The notes beneath the pieces are model-generated. The model had not been told where the DNA came from and did not search any database. It worked only from the letters and a program-made list of their open reading frames with translations. Positions 35,952 through 43,402 of a stretch of DNA of 64,000 bases are shown in pieces. Origin of the DNA: Cellulophaga sp. HaHaR_3_176 (GTDB taxonomy: Bacteria > Bacteroidota > Bacteroidia > Flavobacteriales > Flavobacteriaceae); NCBI RefSeq assembly GCF_019021925.1, contig NZ_CP058990.1, forward strand, positions 3,064,001 to 3,128,000, in the 5' to 3' direction. Numbering within the stretch: position 1 is the stretch's first letter; each line of letters begins with the position of its first letter. The position numbers and the translations under genes were made by a program.

Positions 35952-36314
35952 TTATTTTTTAATCTGAATAATTTTAAGCGTAATTAATAATGAAAAAATT
36001 GCAAAAGACAAATAACACATAGGTAAACCCCCATCTGTTTTAGGGCACTCACTATGCCCTAAATATTGCATCACTGAAGCGATTATTGCAATTACAAAAG
36101 CTAAGCCTGTAAAAAGGAAATAGAGTATATTCCATTTCTTTTTTAAATGTGCCACAAGAGGAACTAAAAAACAAAATAAGACTATAAAGCATGCAGGTAT
36201 TATTCCTATTTTAGGGCAACCGTTTCCTGTCTGCACTTCTTCTATTACAAGCCCTCCCACTCCTATAGTTCCAAAAATGAGTAAGACTAGAATTACTCTA
36301 TAAATACTAATCAT
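35952..36314 (-). CDS. Small four-helix membrane protein with two cysteine-pair loops
   Basis: A 120-residue protein with about four membrane helices. Each of the two outward loops carries a cysteine pair in a similar setting: GCPKIGIIPAC (Cys about 33 and 42) and ECPKTDGGLPMC (about 90 and 100). I do not recognise the family. The four-helix, two-loop, two-cysteine-pair layout recalls quinone-linked disulfide oxidases such as DsbB/VKOR, but the CxxC redox centre of those families is missing. It overlaps the upstream 89-residue gene by eight bases, so the pair is translationally coupled. Confidence 0.75.
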   Translation of the reverse strand: MISIYRVILVLLIFGTIGVGGLVIEEVQTGNGCPKIGIIPACFIVLFCFLVPLVAHLKKKWNILYFLFTGLAFVIAIIASVMQYLGHSECPKTDGGLPMCYLSFAIFSLLITLKIIQIKK

Positions 36315-36576
36315 TAGAACGTAATTGACATGTCGGACATTCTAACCCATTAACCGTACTTTTTAATCTTATACCACTTAAATTTGTAACGATAAAGTTT
36401 TGAATAAAAGCATGTTTACGTTCTTTATTATTGACTTCTATTTGAATGTCTTTATATTTTTTACGGATAATGTTGCCATATTCTTGGTCTCCCCAACAAT
36501 TAGGACATACTGATGCTGGGGTTTCATCAAATGCATCTGGTCTTTTATTAAAAACTGATTTTAAAAGATTTTTCAT
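36307..36576 (-). CDS. Small zinc-ribbon-like protein
   Basis: An 89-residue soluble protein with two CxxC knuckles, VCPNCWGD at about 23-30 and ECPTCQLR near the end, spaced so that they could bind one zinc ion. The part between is a basic helix (KKYKDIQIEVNNKERKHAF) and a beta-strand. No known family is recalled. It lies one base after the CRTAC1-type gene and overlaps the next membrane-protein gene by eight bases, which ties the three together in expression. Confidence 0.75.
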   Translation of the reverse strand: MKNLLKSVFNKRPDAFDETPASVCPNCWGDQEYGNIIRKKYKDIQIEVNNKERKHAFIQNFIVTNLSGIRLKSTVNGLECPTCQLRSND

Positions 36577-36577
36577 A

Positions 36578-38230
36578 TTATTGAGTTATAGAATCTTTTA
36601 ACATCATTTTCATTGCTAGCAATTTTTCTTTTTCAACGTCTACTATGGTATTTACCTTAGAGTTAAAAAGCTCATCTACTTTACCATTGGAATATTGGAT
36701 TGTAATTTTATTCACCGTAGTTTCTTCTCCTAACCCAAAATTTAATAACGCAGTTTGATCGCTAGCAAGCCCTTCTCCCGTAACCAACCAATCTGTTAGT
36801 TTTTTCGTTGGAGTTTCTACAGTGACTTTTGCCCCCATAGTTTCTGCATTTTCTAATAAATTAATTTGAATATAATTGTTATTACCACCTTCGTTAAGAT
36901 AAGCAAAAGCTGGCCCATCTATATTGGTCCAAATTAAATCTAAATACCCATCCTTATTAAAATCACTTACTAAAGCGGTTATCCCATAAAAAGGATTCTC
37001 AACACCACTTTCCTTTTCGGTAGGCACAAAAGTGTGATCTTCTTTCTGCACTAAAAATCTTCCTGGTAGTTTAAACAGTTTACTAAATGGAAAATCAACA
37101 TAATTTTCTGCTACAATTAAATCTTGAAGTCCGTCATTATTCATATCCGCAAATGTGCATCCCCATGAAAACTCATACCCAGCAATCTTAGCATCTTCTG
37201 CTGCATCTGTAAACTTAAAATTACCTTCATTTTTAAAAAGAATCCATTTATCTGTAAACAGTTCTTTATTTTTAATATCACCACTCGCCATAAAGTCTGG
37301 TGCTGTAGTACCTACATTAGAAAACATAAAATCTACAAGACCGTCATTATTATAATCCCCGACTGCCAAGCCCATAGGGTAAGCAAATTTCTTTGTTAAA
37401 GGGTTCTCTTTCATGGTGAATGTTAAATCACCATTATTCTTATACGTTCTAGCCTCTCCGGTATCATGAACCACCACCAAGTCTAACCAAGAATCATTAT
37501 CAATGTCTACAAGAACACCTTGAAAGGTATTATGTATATAATCTAATCCTGCTTGTTTGGTAATGCTAGCAAAAGTATTATCTCCGTTGTTCAATAAAAG
37601 CTCACTCGTAGCTCCATAGTCATAACGTTCAAAAATATTCTGCCCTTCCATTAATTCTTTTTTAAGGTAGGTAGACAGGAAAATATCTAAATCGCCATCT
37701 TTATCAATATCGCCCACGGTAATCCCTGCAGGCGTAGATTTCTGGTTGATGGGAGTAGCAATCTTCTTAATGGTAAAAATACCATCTGTATTATAATAAA
37801 TATACAGACCATCTTCACGACCTAGGACTAAGTCTGAAAATCCATTATTATCCATATCGGCAGATATAGCTCCTAATGTAGTCGTTGTATTTCCTTTTTT
37901 AGCTAAGCCAACTTCTTCAGAAATTAAAACAAATGCATGATCTCTATAGGCATAGATCGCATCTTCTTGATCCATTCCTCCACCAAAAAATACTTCATCA
38001 ATATTATCATTATCAATATCAATAAGTGCCGATGGTGCTATAGGTAATGATTTATCACCCCTATATTGATGGGTGAAATCTAAAGGAATACTCTTAAATT
38101 TTGGAATTTTCTCTGCGGCTATACTAACATCGTATTTGTCAGAAACGGAATCTTTCCAGAAACGAAAAAGGACGACCCCTATCATTAATACTAAAGCGAT
38201 GCCTAGTACTTTTAAAATCTTTTTAATCAT
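36578..38230 (-). CDS. CRTAC1-family FG-GAP/VCBS repeat protein with ASPIC/UnbV end
   Basis: A 550-residue protein with an N-terminal membrane anchor or signal (ILKVLGIALVLMIGVVLF). At least six FG-GAP-type blades follow, each with a calcium loop such as DIDNDNIDEVFFGG, DMDNNGFSDLVLG, DIDKDGDLDIFLS, DYNNDGLVDFMF and DFNKDGYLDLIW. The C-terminal ASPIC/UnbV segment is NKITIQYSNGKVDELF. Such seven-bladed propellers are extracytoplasmic and bind calcium; their ligands are mostly unknown. It overlaps the upstream membrane protein gene by eight bases. Confidence 0.9.
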   Translation of the reverse strand: MIKKILKVLGIALVLMIGVVLFRFWKDSVSDKYDVSIAAEKIPKFKSIPLDFTHQYRGDKSLPIAPSALIDIDNDNIDEVFFGGGMDQEDAIYAYRDHAFVLISEEVGLAKKGNTTTTLGAISADMDNNGFSDLVLGREDGLYIYYNTDGIFTIKKIATPINQKSTPAGITVGDIDKDGDLDIFLSTYLKKELMEGQNIFERYDYGATSELLLNNGDNTFASITKQAGLDYIHNTFQGVLVDIDNDSWLDLVVVHDTGEARTYKNNGDLTFTMKENPLTKKFAYPMGLAVGDYNNDGLVDFMFSNVGTTAPDFMASGDIKNKELFTDKWILFKNEGNFKFTDAAEDAKIAGYEFSWGCTFADMNNDGLQDLIVAENYVDFPFSKLFKLPGRFLVQKEDHTFVPTEKESGVENPFYGITALVSDFNKDGYLDLIWTNIDGPAFAYLNEGGNNNYIQINLLENAETMGAKVTVETPTKKLTDWLVTGEGLASDQTALLNFGLGEETTVNKITIQYSNGKVDELFNSKVNTIVDVEKEKLLAMKMMLKDSITQ

Positions 38231-38897
38231 GATGTAATGGTTTTATAAAATTGTTTAGTTGATAAATTGATAGGCTAAAAAGTATAAAATGCGTGATATT
38301 CATTAAAATAGGTAAGGTATGCTGCCCTATAGATGGTATTGCTAAGCCACTAAGCGCTATGACTATTAAAATAAGTATCGGATTAAAAATGGCCATCCAT
38401 TTTTTATAGTAGGTACCTCCTTTTAAAATAGCACTCACAAAAGTGATGGATAATAGGGCTATTACTACGCGTAATGCCTGTACTAATATCTCTGCATGAT
38501 TGGTATAATGCGCTATTAGGTTTTTATAAACTTCTGGAGAGATAGCTTCTTTTAAGTGCACAATATTCCCTATTGTTGCTCTGGAACCAATCCAAATACC
38601 CCCTACTGCAAAGGCAATAAAACCTAAGCCAAGCGTAAGTTTAGCGAGTGTTTCACTACCAGATCTCAACATTAAATAAATATGAATATAGCCTGCAAAA
38701 TAGAATGGAAGTCCTATGACTGCTAAAAAATGCCCAAGTGTCATATGCTCTAGGCTTACAAACGCAAAAAACTCATAGTCTTTTGCATGTCCTAAAATAT
38801 TGGGTGAATAATGCAGTAAGTATTCTCCTGCCCCCACGAATAGGGCTCCTAATAATCCTAGGTACCCTAGGGTTTTAATGGTTGTAATGGTACTCAT
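38223..38897 (-). CDS. Multi-pass membrane protein of unknown function
   Basis: A 224-residue protein with about six to seven predicted membrane helices. It begins TLGYLGLLGALFVGAGEYLL, and a charged/aromatic loop HYSPNILGHAKDYEFFAFV follows the first helix. It resembles a bacterial family of DUF-type membrane proteins whose number I cannot fix from memory (possibly DUF6796). No catalytic motif is obvious. It is the first gene after the Crp/Fnr regulator (37-base gap) and overlaps the CRTAC1-type gene by eight bases, so it belongs to the same operon. Confidence 0.75.
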   Translation of the reverse strand: MSTITTIKTLGYLGLLGALFVGAGEYLLHYSPNILGHAKDYEFFAFVSLEHMTLGHFLAVIGLPFYFAGYIHIYLMLRSGSETLAKLTLGLGFIAFAVGGIWIGSRATIGNIVHLKEAISPEVYKNLIAHYTNHAEILVQALRVVIALLSITFVSAILKGGTYYKKWMAIFNPILILIVIALSGLAIPSIGQHTLPILMNITHFILFSLSIYQLNNFIKPLHHD

Positions 38898-38934
38898 AAA
38901 TGATATGGTCTAGTTGGTTGTTTTAATCGCTTAT

Positions 38935-39609
38935 TTAATTTTCAGGTATATTTCGATGTAGGATCGAAATGTATTTTGAATCATAAAATATTTTTTTCTC
39001 TTTACGCAAAGTGCTTAACACATTGTTTACTGTTTGTCGAGAAGTATTGGTCAGGTTTGCAATATCTTTATGAGATAGTAGGTTTTTAGCTTCAATTTTA
39101 TGCTCCTTAACTACTCCAAATTCTTTTATGTATGATTCAATAAAATCTTCTATTCTTGTTTTACTGCCCTTAAATAAAAGGTTCTCTAATCTGTTTTCTA
39201 ATTTTTGAATTCGTAATCCGTAAATCTTAAGAATTCTATTTTTTAATGAACTATGCTTTTCTATAAGTCTTTCCATCGTATCAGATTCTATATAGCAAAT
39301 GATAGAATCCTCAAGCGTTTGCGCCACTTCTTTAGAAGCCGCTTCAAGATTAAATAATGAAAGTTCTCCAAAAATATTACCATTTTTAACGATGTACTTT
39401 GTTGTATTATTAGTGGTGTCCATGATTTTAACTGCGCCTTTTTTTAAAAAGAAAACACACTTCTTATTGCGGGTACCAATTTGTATAGTTTGCCCCTTAT
39501 CAATATTTTCCATCTCTAACAAATCGCACATTTCCATCATTGTGGACATTCCTAATTTTTCAAAAAGATTAAAATCTTGTAGAAACCAATAAGTAGTAAG
39601 TGTTTTCAA
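38935..39609 (-). CDS. Crp/Fnr-family transcriptional regulator
   Basis: A 224-residue regulator. The N-terminal cyclic-nucleotide-binding-type beta-roll covers about 15-130 (FFLKKGAVKIMD, NIFGELSLFN). The long dimer helix is at about 115-145. The C-terminal winged helix-turn-helix is LLSHKDIANLTNTSRQTVNNVL. After the GELS phosphate loop, the arginine that holds cAMP in Crp is not present (FNLEAASKEVAQ), so the effector is probably not cAMP. It has no Fnr-type cysteine cluster. It stands at the promoter end of ten leftward genes and may control them. Confidence 0.93.
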   Translation of the reverse strand: MKTLTTYWFLQDFNLFEKLGMSTMMEMCDLLEMENIDKGQTIQIGTRNKKCVFFLKKGAVKIMDTTNNTTKYIVKNGNIFGELSLFNLEAASKEVAQTLEDSIICYIESDTMERLIEKHSSLKNRILKIYGLRIQKLENRLENLLFKGSKTRIEDFIESYIKEFGVVKEHKIEAKNLLSHKDIANLTNTSRQTVNNVLSTLRKEKKIFYDSKYISILHRNIPEN

Positions 39610-40098
39610 TAGTTACTGATTTTAAGCTAATTACAAAATTAGAAATAATTGCCGTGACTTGCATCTAAAGTGTTTTCTTAAGTTACCTTATGCGACACTT
39701 CAAATTCATTTATCTCCATAAGAGATTTTAGTATTAGACGCCACAAAGGATCAATAATTACATTTTATAATTATTTAAACGTTAACATCTTTAGGTTATT
39801 GTAAATTTTAACACGTAAAAAGCTACAAAAATACGTACAGCATTTAAAGTGCATATTGCAGAAGAAAGAAGACGAGAACTTGCATTAGAGAGCCATATCA
39901 TCTATGACTAAAATAGAACTGATGCCGTTTAATAGGTCATATTAACACTGTAGTAAATGTAGGAAAGTTAAATTATCACGCAAGTGAAATTGCAGCTTCA
40001 AGAATGGAGCAAATTTTAGGTTATTGACTTCTATTTTGGTTCATAATGAAAACCGCAGCGATGCTCCGTTATTTTTTTATACCTTAAATCATGGTTTA
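39610..40098. other. 489-base region without an intact gene
   Basis: Spacer between the Crp-type gene and the propeller lipoprotein gene. It is AT-rich up to about 39830. A minus-strand -7-like box (TAATTTTG, 39634-39641) probably serves the Crp-type gene. From 39840 to 40027 the composition becomes codon-like but frames are broken; see the pseudogene entry. No tRNA or strong terminator is visible. Confidence 0.6.
39840..40027 (+). pseudogene. Possible remnant of a protein gene, origin unknown
   Basis: Two fragments in different frames look protein-like. The first, 39840-39911, ends in HIAEERRRELALESHIIYD and a stop. The second, 39935-40027, reads from GHINTVVNVGKLNYHASEIA to MEQILGY and a stop. 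Stops lie between them in every frame and neither has a credible start or length. The residue composition (charged helix, then a mixed helix) is unlike random AT-rich translation. I do not recognise the parent protein, and the call is tentative. Confidence 0.35.
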
Positions 40099-41346
40099 TT
40101 AGAATATATTTAAGGGAACGTATGCTGTTTTTATACTTGATATTTTAGCATCATGAACAGTCCACGCAAAATACATTTTGTCGCCTACTCTTTCCATTTG
40201 AGGAAACCCAGTGTTTCGAGAGTCGCCCATTACACTTATAGAAATTGGCGTAGATTGCATCCCATCTTTAGTTACTTTCATCGCCTTTAAGTAGGTTGTT
40301 TTCGCAATTGTTTCCATCCAACTTACAATAGCAGTATCAGGGTTTAGCATTTCAACATCTACCCTACCCAAAGTTTCCTTATTGCTTATTAAAATAGGCT
40401 CTAAAAAATCTTCGCCTCCGTTTTTAGAAAAAACTAACTGCACTTTTGGTTTCCCATTTACTGCCGTAAACCAAGCAACTACAACATTATTTTCAATAGC
40501 ATCTACCTTAGGTCCGTTAACAGGACAGCCTTTTATTTCCCATCCATCCTTATGAATAAATTTAGGAGTTGTCCATTTTCCATCTACGCGTCTTGTAATG
40601 GCTATATCTCTAATCTCTTCATCAGTACGGTCTCTATATAAAACAATAGGACCATTAGCCGTAATTGCCGCAGTAGTTTGGCAACAGCTACAGGTTTTAG
40701 GATCTAGAAGCATTTCTTCACTAACGGTACCTTCAGAAGAAACCTCAGCTGCTCTAATAGCCATAGTCTCTCCGTGACCCGCATGCGCATCAGCGGCATC
40801 AGACATTGTATTTCTCCCGTCTAGCCAAGTGATAAAAAATGAATCCTCTTGATAGGGCAAAGCCGTTACAAAACCATGTTCTGTTTTTGTATTATCGGTA
40901 TGTAATTCCTTCTGTGTTTGCCATTTTGAGACATCCTGCGGTAAAACATTTAATTTGATGTCATATGCAAAAGTTTCTTTAGAAGATTTTTTAAGGTAAT
41001 GTGCAAGGAGATTACCATTATTCCCTGTAATGGTTGGATAATCTGCCCAATTTACAAACCAATCCTTACCTGATATAATTTCCTTAGGCTGCTCCCATTT
41101 GCCATCTTTTAAATAGGAGTAATTAAGTTGCGTTACAGAATCATTGATACTTTTTACCCAAGAGAGTATGGTTTGTTCCGTGTTTGAAAATAAATGTGGT
41201 AATGATGTTTCTGTGCCGCCAGGAAATGCCAAAGGGTGTACAAACACTACATTTTTTTTTGCTGGTACTTGCTCCTTCTTTTTAGACGTACACGAGACAA
41301 ATAATGCTAGAACTATGCTTACGGTTATGAAATTTATAGACTTCAT
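40099..41346 (-). CDS. Sialidase-fold beta-propeller lipoprotein with a CxCC motif
   Basis: A 415-residue lipoprotein; the signal ends ALFVSC with Cys at about 19. The body is a repetitive all-beta protein with sialidase-like strands (HLFSNTEQTILSWV, SFFITWLDGRNTM, VQLVFSKNGGEDFLEPI). Real sialidase catalytic residues are not evident. A striking DPKTCSCCQTTAA segment at about 215-227 could bind a metal or take part in thiol chemistry, and DAHAGHGET (about 186-194) adds histidines. It begins directly after the stop of the TlpA-type gene, with no base between, so the two proteins are made together and probably act together in the periplasm. Confidence 0.8.
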   Translation of the reverse strand: MKSINFITVSIVLALFVSCTSKKKEQVPAKKNVVFVHPLAFPGGTETSLPHLFSNTEQTILSWVKSINDSVTQLNYSYLKDGKWEQPKEIISGKDWFVNWADYPTITGNNGNLLAHYLKKSSKETFAYDIKLNVLPQDVSKWQTQKELHTDNTKTEHGFVTALPYQEDSFFITWLDGRNTMSDAADAHAGHGETMAIRAAEVSSEGTVSEEMLLDPKTCSCCQTTAAITANGPIVLYRDRTDEEIRDIAITRRVDGKWTTPKFIHKDGWEIKGCPVNGPKVDAIENNVVVAWFTAVNGKPKVQLVFSKNGGEDFLEPILISNKETLGRVDVEMLNPDTAIVSWMETIAKTTYLKAMKVTKDGMQSTPISISVMGDSRNTGFPQMERVGDKMYFAWTVHDAKISSIKTAYVPLNIF

Positions 41347-41850
41347 TTAATTGCTATTCTTTAGTTTCAAAATCATTTCTGGGGAGTCCCACTCAGTTGC
41401 TCCGCTAATTACCGAGACTTCCTCTCCTTGCTCGTTATAAATAAAAGTGGCTGGTAGCGCATATATTTTTAATTGCGATAGGGCACCAGTGTAACGTATA
41501 AAATTAAGTTTAACATTGTTGTGAGCTTTGAAATTGTTTATGGTTTCGACAGACTCATCGGTAGCTAAAAGAAAGACAAAATTATCATCTTTCAATTGTG
41601 TCATGGCGCGCTCCAGAGAAGGCATTTCCTCAATACAAGGGCTACACCATGTTGCCCAAAAATTTAGTAAAATTTTCTTGCCTTTATAATCATTCAAAGA
41701 AATAGGATTGCCATCTAAATCGGTGTATAAACTAGAAGGAGTGGTAACTACATCCATCTCATTTACCGAATCAATAGGTTTTTTTTCTATTTGATTGCAT
41801 GAAATTGAACAGACTAAAAGTAAAATTGCGATTCCAAGGTGTCTTCTCAT
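41347..41850 (-). CDS. TlpA-family thioredoxin-like lipoprotein
   Basis: A 167-residue periplasmic thiol-disulfide protein. A lipoprotein signal ends CSISC with Cys at about 19. The thioredoxin fold has the active site FWATWCSPCIEEMPS and the cis-proline strand YALPATFIYNEQGE. TlpA proteins usually reduce disulfides in cytochrome or copper-protein maturation. It is immediately followed (stop abutting start) by the CxCC propeller lipoprotein, whose cysteines may be its client. Confidence 0.93.
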   Translation of the reverse strand: MRRHLGIAILLLVCSISCNQIEKKPIDSVNEMDVVTTPSSLYTDLDGNPISLNDYKGKKILLNFWATWCSPCIEEMPSLERAMTQLKDDNFVFLLATDESVETINNFKAHNNVKLNFIRYTGALSQLKIYALPATFIYNEQGEEVSVISGATEWDSPEMILKLKNSN

Positions 41851-41925
41851 ATGCTATTTATGCCTCCCCTAACAAAAATAACAAATTAAACCCATGAAGC
41901 ATCAGAGTAAATAAGAAGCGCTACA

Positions 41926-41957
41926 AAATAAAAAACCACCACTAAATGTGATGGTTT
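41926..41957 (-). terminator. Terminator downstream of tRNA-Ala
   Basis: Read leftward: AACCATCAC, a five-base loop, GTGGTGGTT (nine pairs with one mismatch) and a run of T. It begins three bases after the tRNA 3' end, so it ends the usp-tRNA transcript. Confidence 0.85.
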
Positions 41958-41958
41958 C

Positions 41959-42033
<75 letters not shown>

Positions 42034-42046
42034 TAAAAATTTATAT

Positions 42047-42847
42047 CTAATCTTTTTTAACACTCAGTACTAAAACTGGTACTGGTGCAAAAAATTCTGA
42101 TTTAGAAATTGTATTTTTTTCCCAAAGTTTTTTAAAGAAGCCTCTTTTTCTTCTAAACACACAAAGTAAATCTGGATGTTGTGCTTGAAAATTTTCTGTT
42201 ACACCTAAGTAGGTCGTAGCATTTTCTGTAATTGTTAATTGAGAACTAATATCCATTAAAGCTGTATTAATCTTTAAATCGTCATCTGTATAACCTGGTG
42301 TTTTAACTAATAACAGGTTAACTTTTGAATTAAATTTCCCTTTTATCTCAACCAACGGATCTAAAATACGATTACGCTTTAAAACGCCTGATTTAAAAGC
42401 TGTTAAAATAGAACTATAGGGTTTAAAGACCATTCCTTTTGGCACCAACAAACTCGGTATATTTGTTTGCTTAATTATTCTACCAGATGTATTACCTAAA
42501 TACAATTGCTCCTGCTGAATATCATTGCTTCTTGGTGATAAAATAATTAAATCTATTCCTAATTCTTTATCTATATCTTTTAATCCGCTTACAATATCAC
42601 CATTATATGTTGCTATTTTTATAATTGCATTTTTAGCATCAACCTTTTCAATAATTTGCTTGATTCTTTCAATGCTAGTTTCTTCTATTTTTTCAGATAT
42701 ATTACCCAAATTTCCTGTTTTAGATGTTATATTAATAACATCCATTACATATATTTCAGATGAAAATTGAATTGCAAAATCTACAGCATATTGTAGCATT
42801 TCATGAGAATCTGGCGAAGTACCAATAGGGACTAATATGTTTTTCAT
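42047..42847 (-). CDS. Universal stress protein, two-domain type
   Basis: A 266-residue protein of two tandem Usp folds. The first begins KNILVPIGTSPDSHEMLQYA and holds the family's nucleotide-binding end GNTSGRIIKQTNIPSLLVPK (about 120-140). The second, about 145-266, is diverged and lacks a clear G-x2-G-x9-G-S/T motif. Proteins of this kind are cytosolic ATP-binding stress responders. The gene stop lies 13 bases before tRNA-Ala and no terminator intervenes, so the transcript probably includes the tRNA. It is divergent from the GNAT gene by 48 bases. Confidence 0.88.
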   Translation of the reverse strand: MKNILVPIGTSPDSHEMLQYAVDFAIQFSSEIYVMDVINITSKTGNLGNISEKIEETSIERIKQIIEKVDAKNAIIKIATYNGDIVSGLKDIDKELGIDLIILSPRSNDIQQEQLYLGNTSGRIIKQTNIPSLLVPKGMVFKPYSSILTAFKSGVLKRNRILDPLVEIKGKFNSKVNLLLVKTPGYTDDDLKINTALMDISSQLTITENATTYLGVTENFQAQHPDLLCVFRRKRGFFKKLWEKNTISKSEFFAPVPVLVLSVKKD

Positions 42848-42895
42848 AATTAAGATTAAAGATTATCTTTTAAATTTACGATTAAAAAATAAATA

Positions 42896-43396
42896 ATGCG
42901 AATTGCAAAGATATCAGAAATTCCTGAAATACTGTCCATAACAAAGGCTTGCGCTTTGTACATGCAAGAAAAAGGAATATACCAATGGAACGAACATTAC
43001 CCTTCTAAAAAGGCTTTTGAAAAAGACATCAAAAGAAACGAATTATATGTGTTAGAAGTTGATGCAAAAATAATTGGAACCATCGTTATTTCCACCTTAA
43101 AAGATGAAGAGTATAACCCTATTAAGTGGTTAACAACTGAAGAAAATTCTGTTTACATTCATAGGCTTTCTGTTTCGCCTGATTATCAAGGGAAAGGCTT
43201 TGCTCAAAAAATGATGGACTTTGCTGAAAATTTTGCCAAACAAAATAATTTTGATTCTATAAGGTTAGATACCTTTGGCCAAAATACTCGAAATATGAGA
43301 TTTTATGAAGCAAGAGATTACCAAAAATTAGATGCTATCTATTTTCCAAAACAAAGTAAGCATCCTTTTTTTTGTTACGAATTACTATTGAAATAA
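42896..43396 (+). CDS. GNAT-family N-acetyltransferase
   Basis: A 166-residue acetyltransferase using acetyl-CoA. The core motif A is VYIHRLSVSPDYQGKGFAQKMM, with the Q/R-x-x-G-x-G/A pyrophosphate loop. Motif B is NTRNMRFYEARDYQKL near the C-terminus. The N-terminal segment (ITKACALYMQEKGIYQWNEHYP) is like that of small-molecule GNATs. The acceptor is unknown. The MATE exporter gene starts six bases later, suggesting modification and export of related compounds, or simply cotranscription. Confidence 0.92.
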   Translation: MRIAKISEIPEILSITKACALYMQEKGIYQWNEHYPSKKAFEKDIKRNELYVLEVDAKIIGTIVISTLKDEEYNPIKWLTTEENSVYIHRLSVSPDYQGKGFAQKMMDFAENFAKQNNFDSIRLDTFGQNTRNMRFYEARDYQKLDAIYFPKQSKHPFFCYELLLK

Positions 43397-43402
43397 ACCA
43401 TA

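Noticed and set aside
38935..39609. A cAMP-responsive Crp proper
   Set aside because: The arginine-serine pair that contacts cAMP after the GEL loop is missing, and no adenylate cyclase is in the window. I keep only the family name.
40041..40077. Possible terminator AACCGCAGC...GCTCCGTT with a T-run
   Set aside because: The stem has at least two mismatches in nine pairs, so stability is low. The T-run alone is common in this AT-rich gap.
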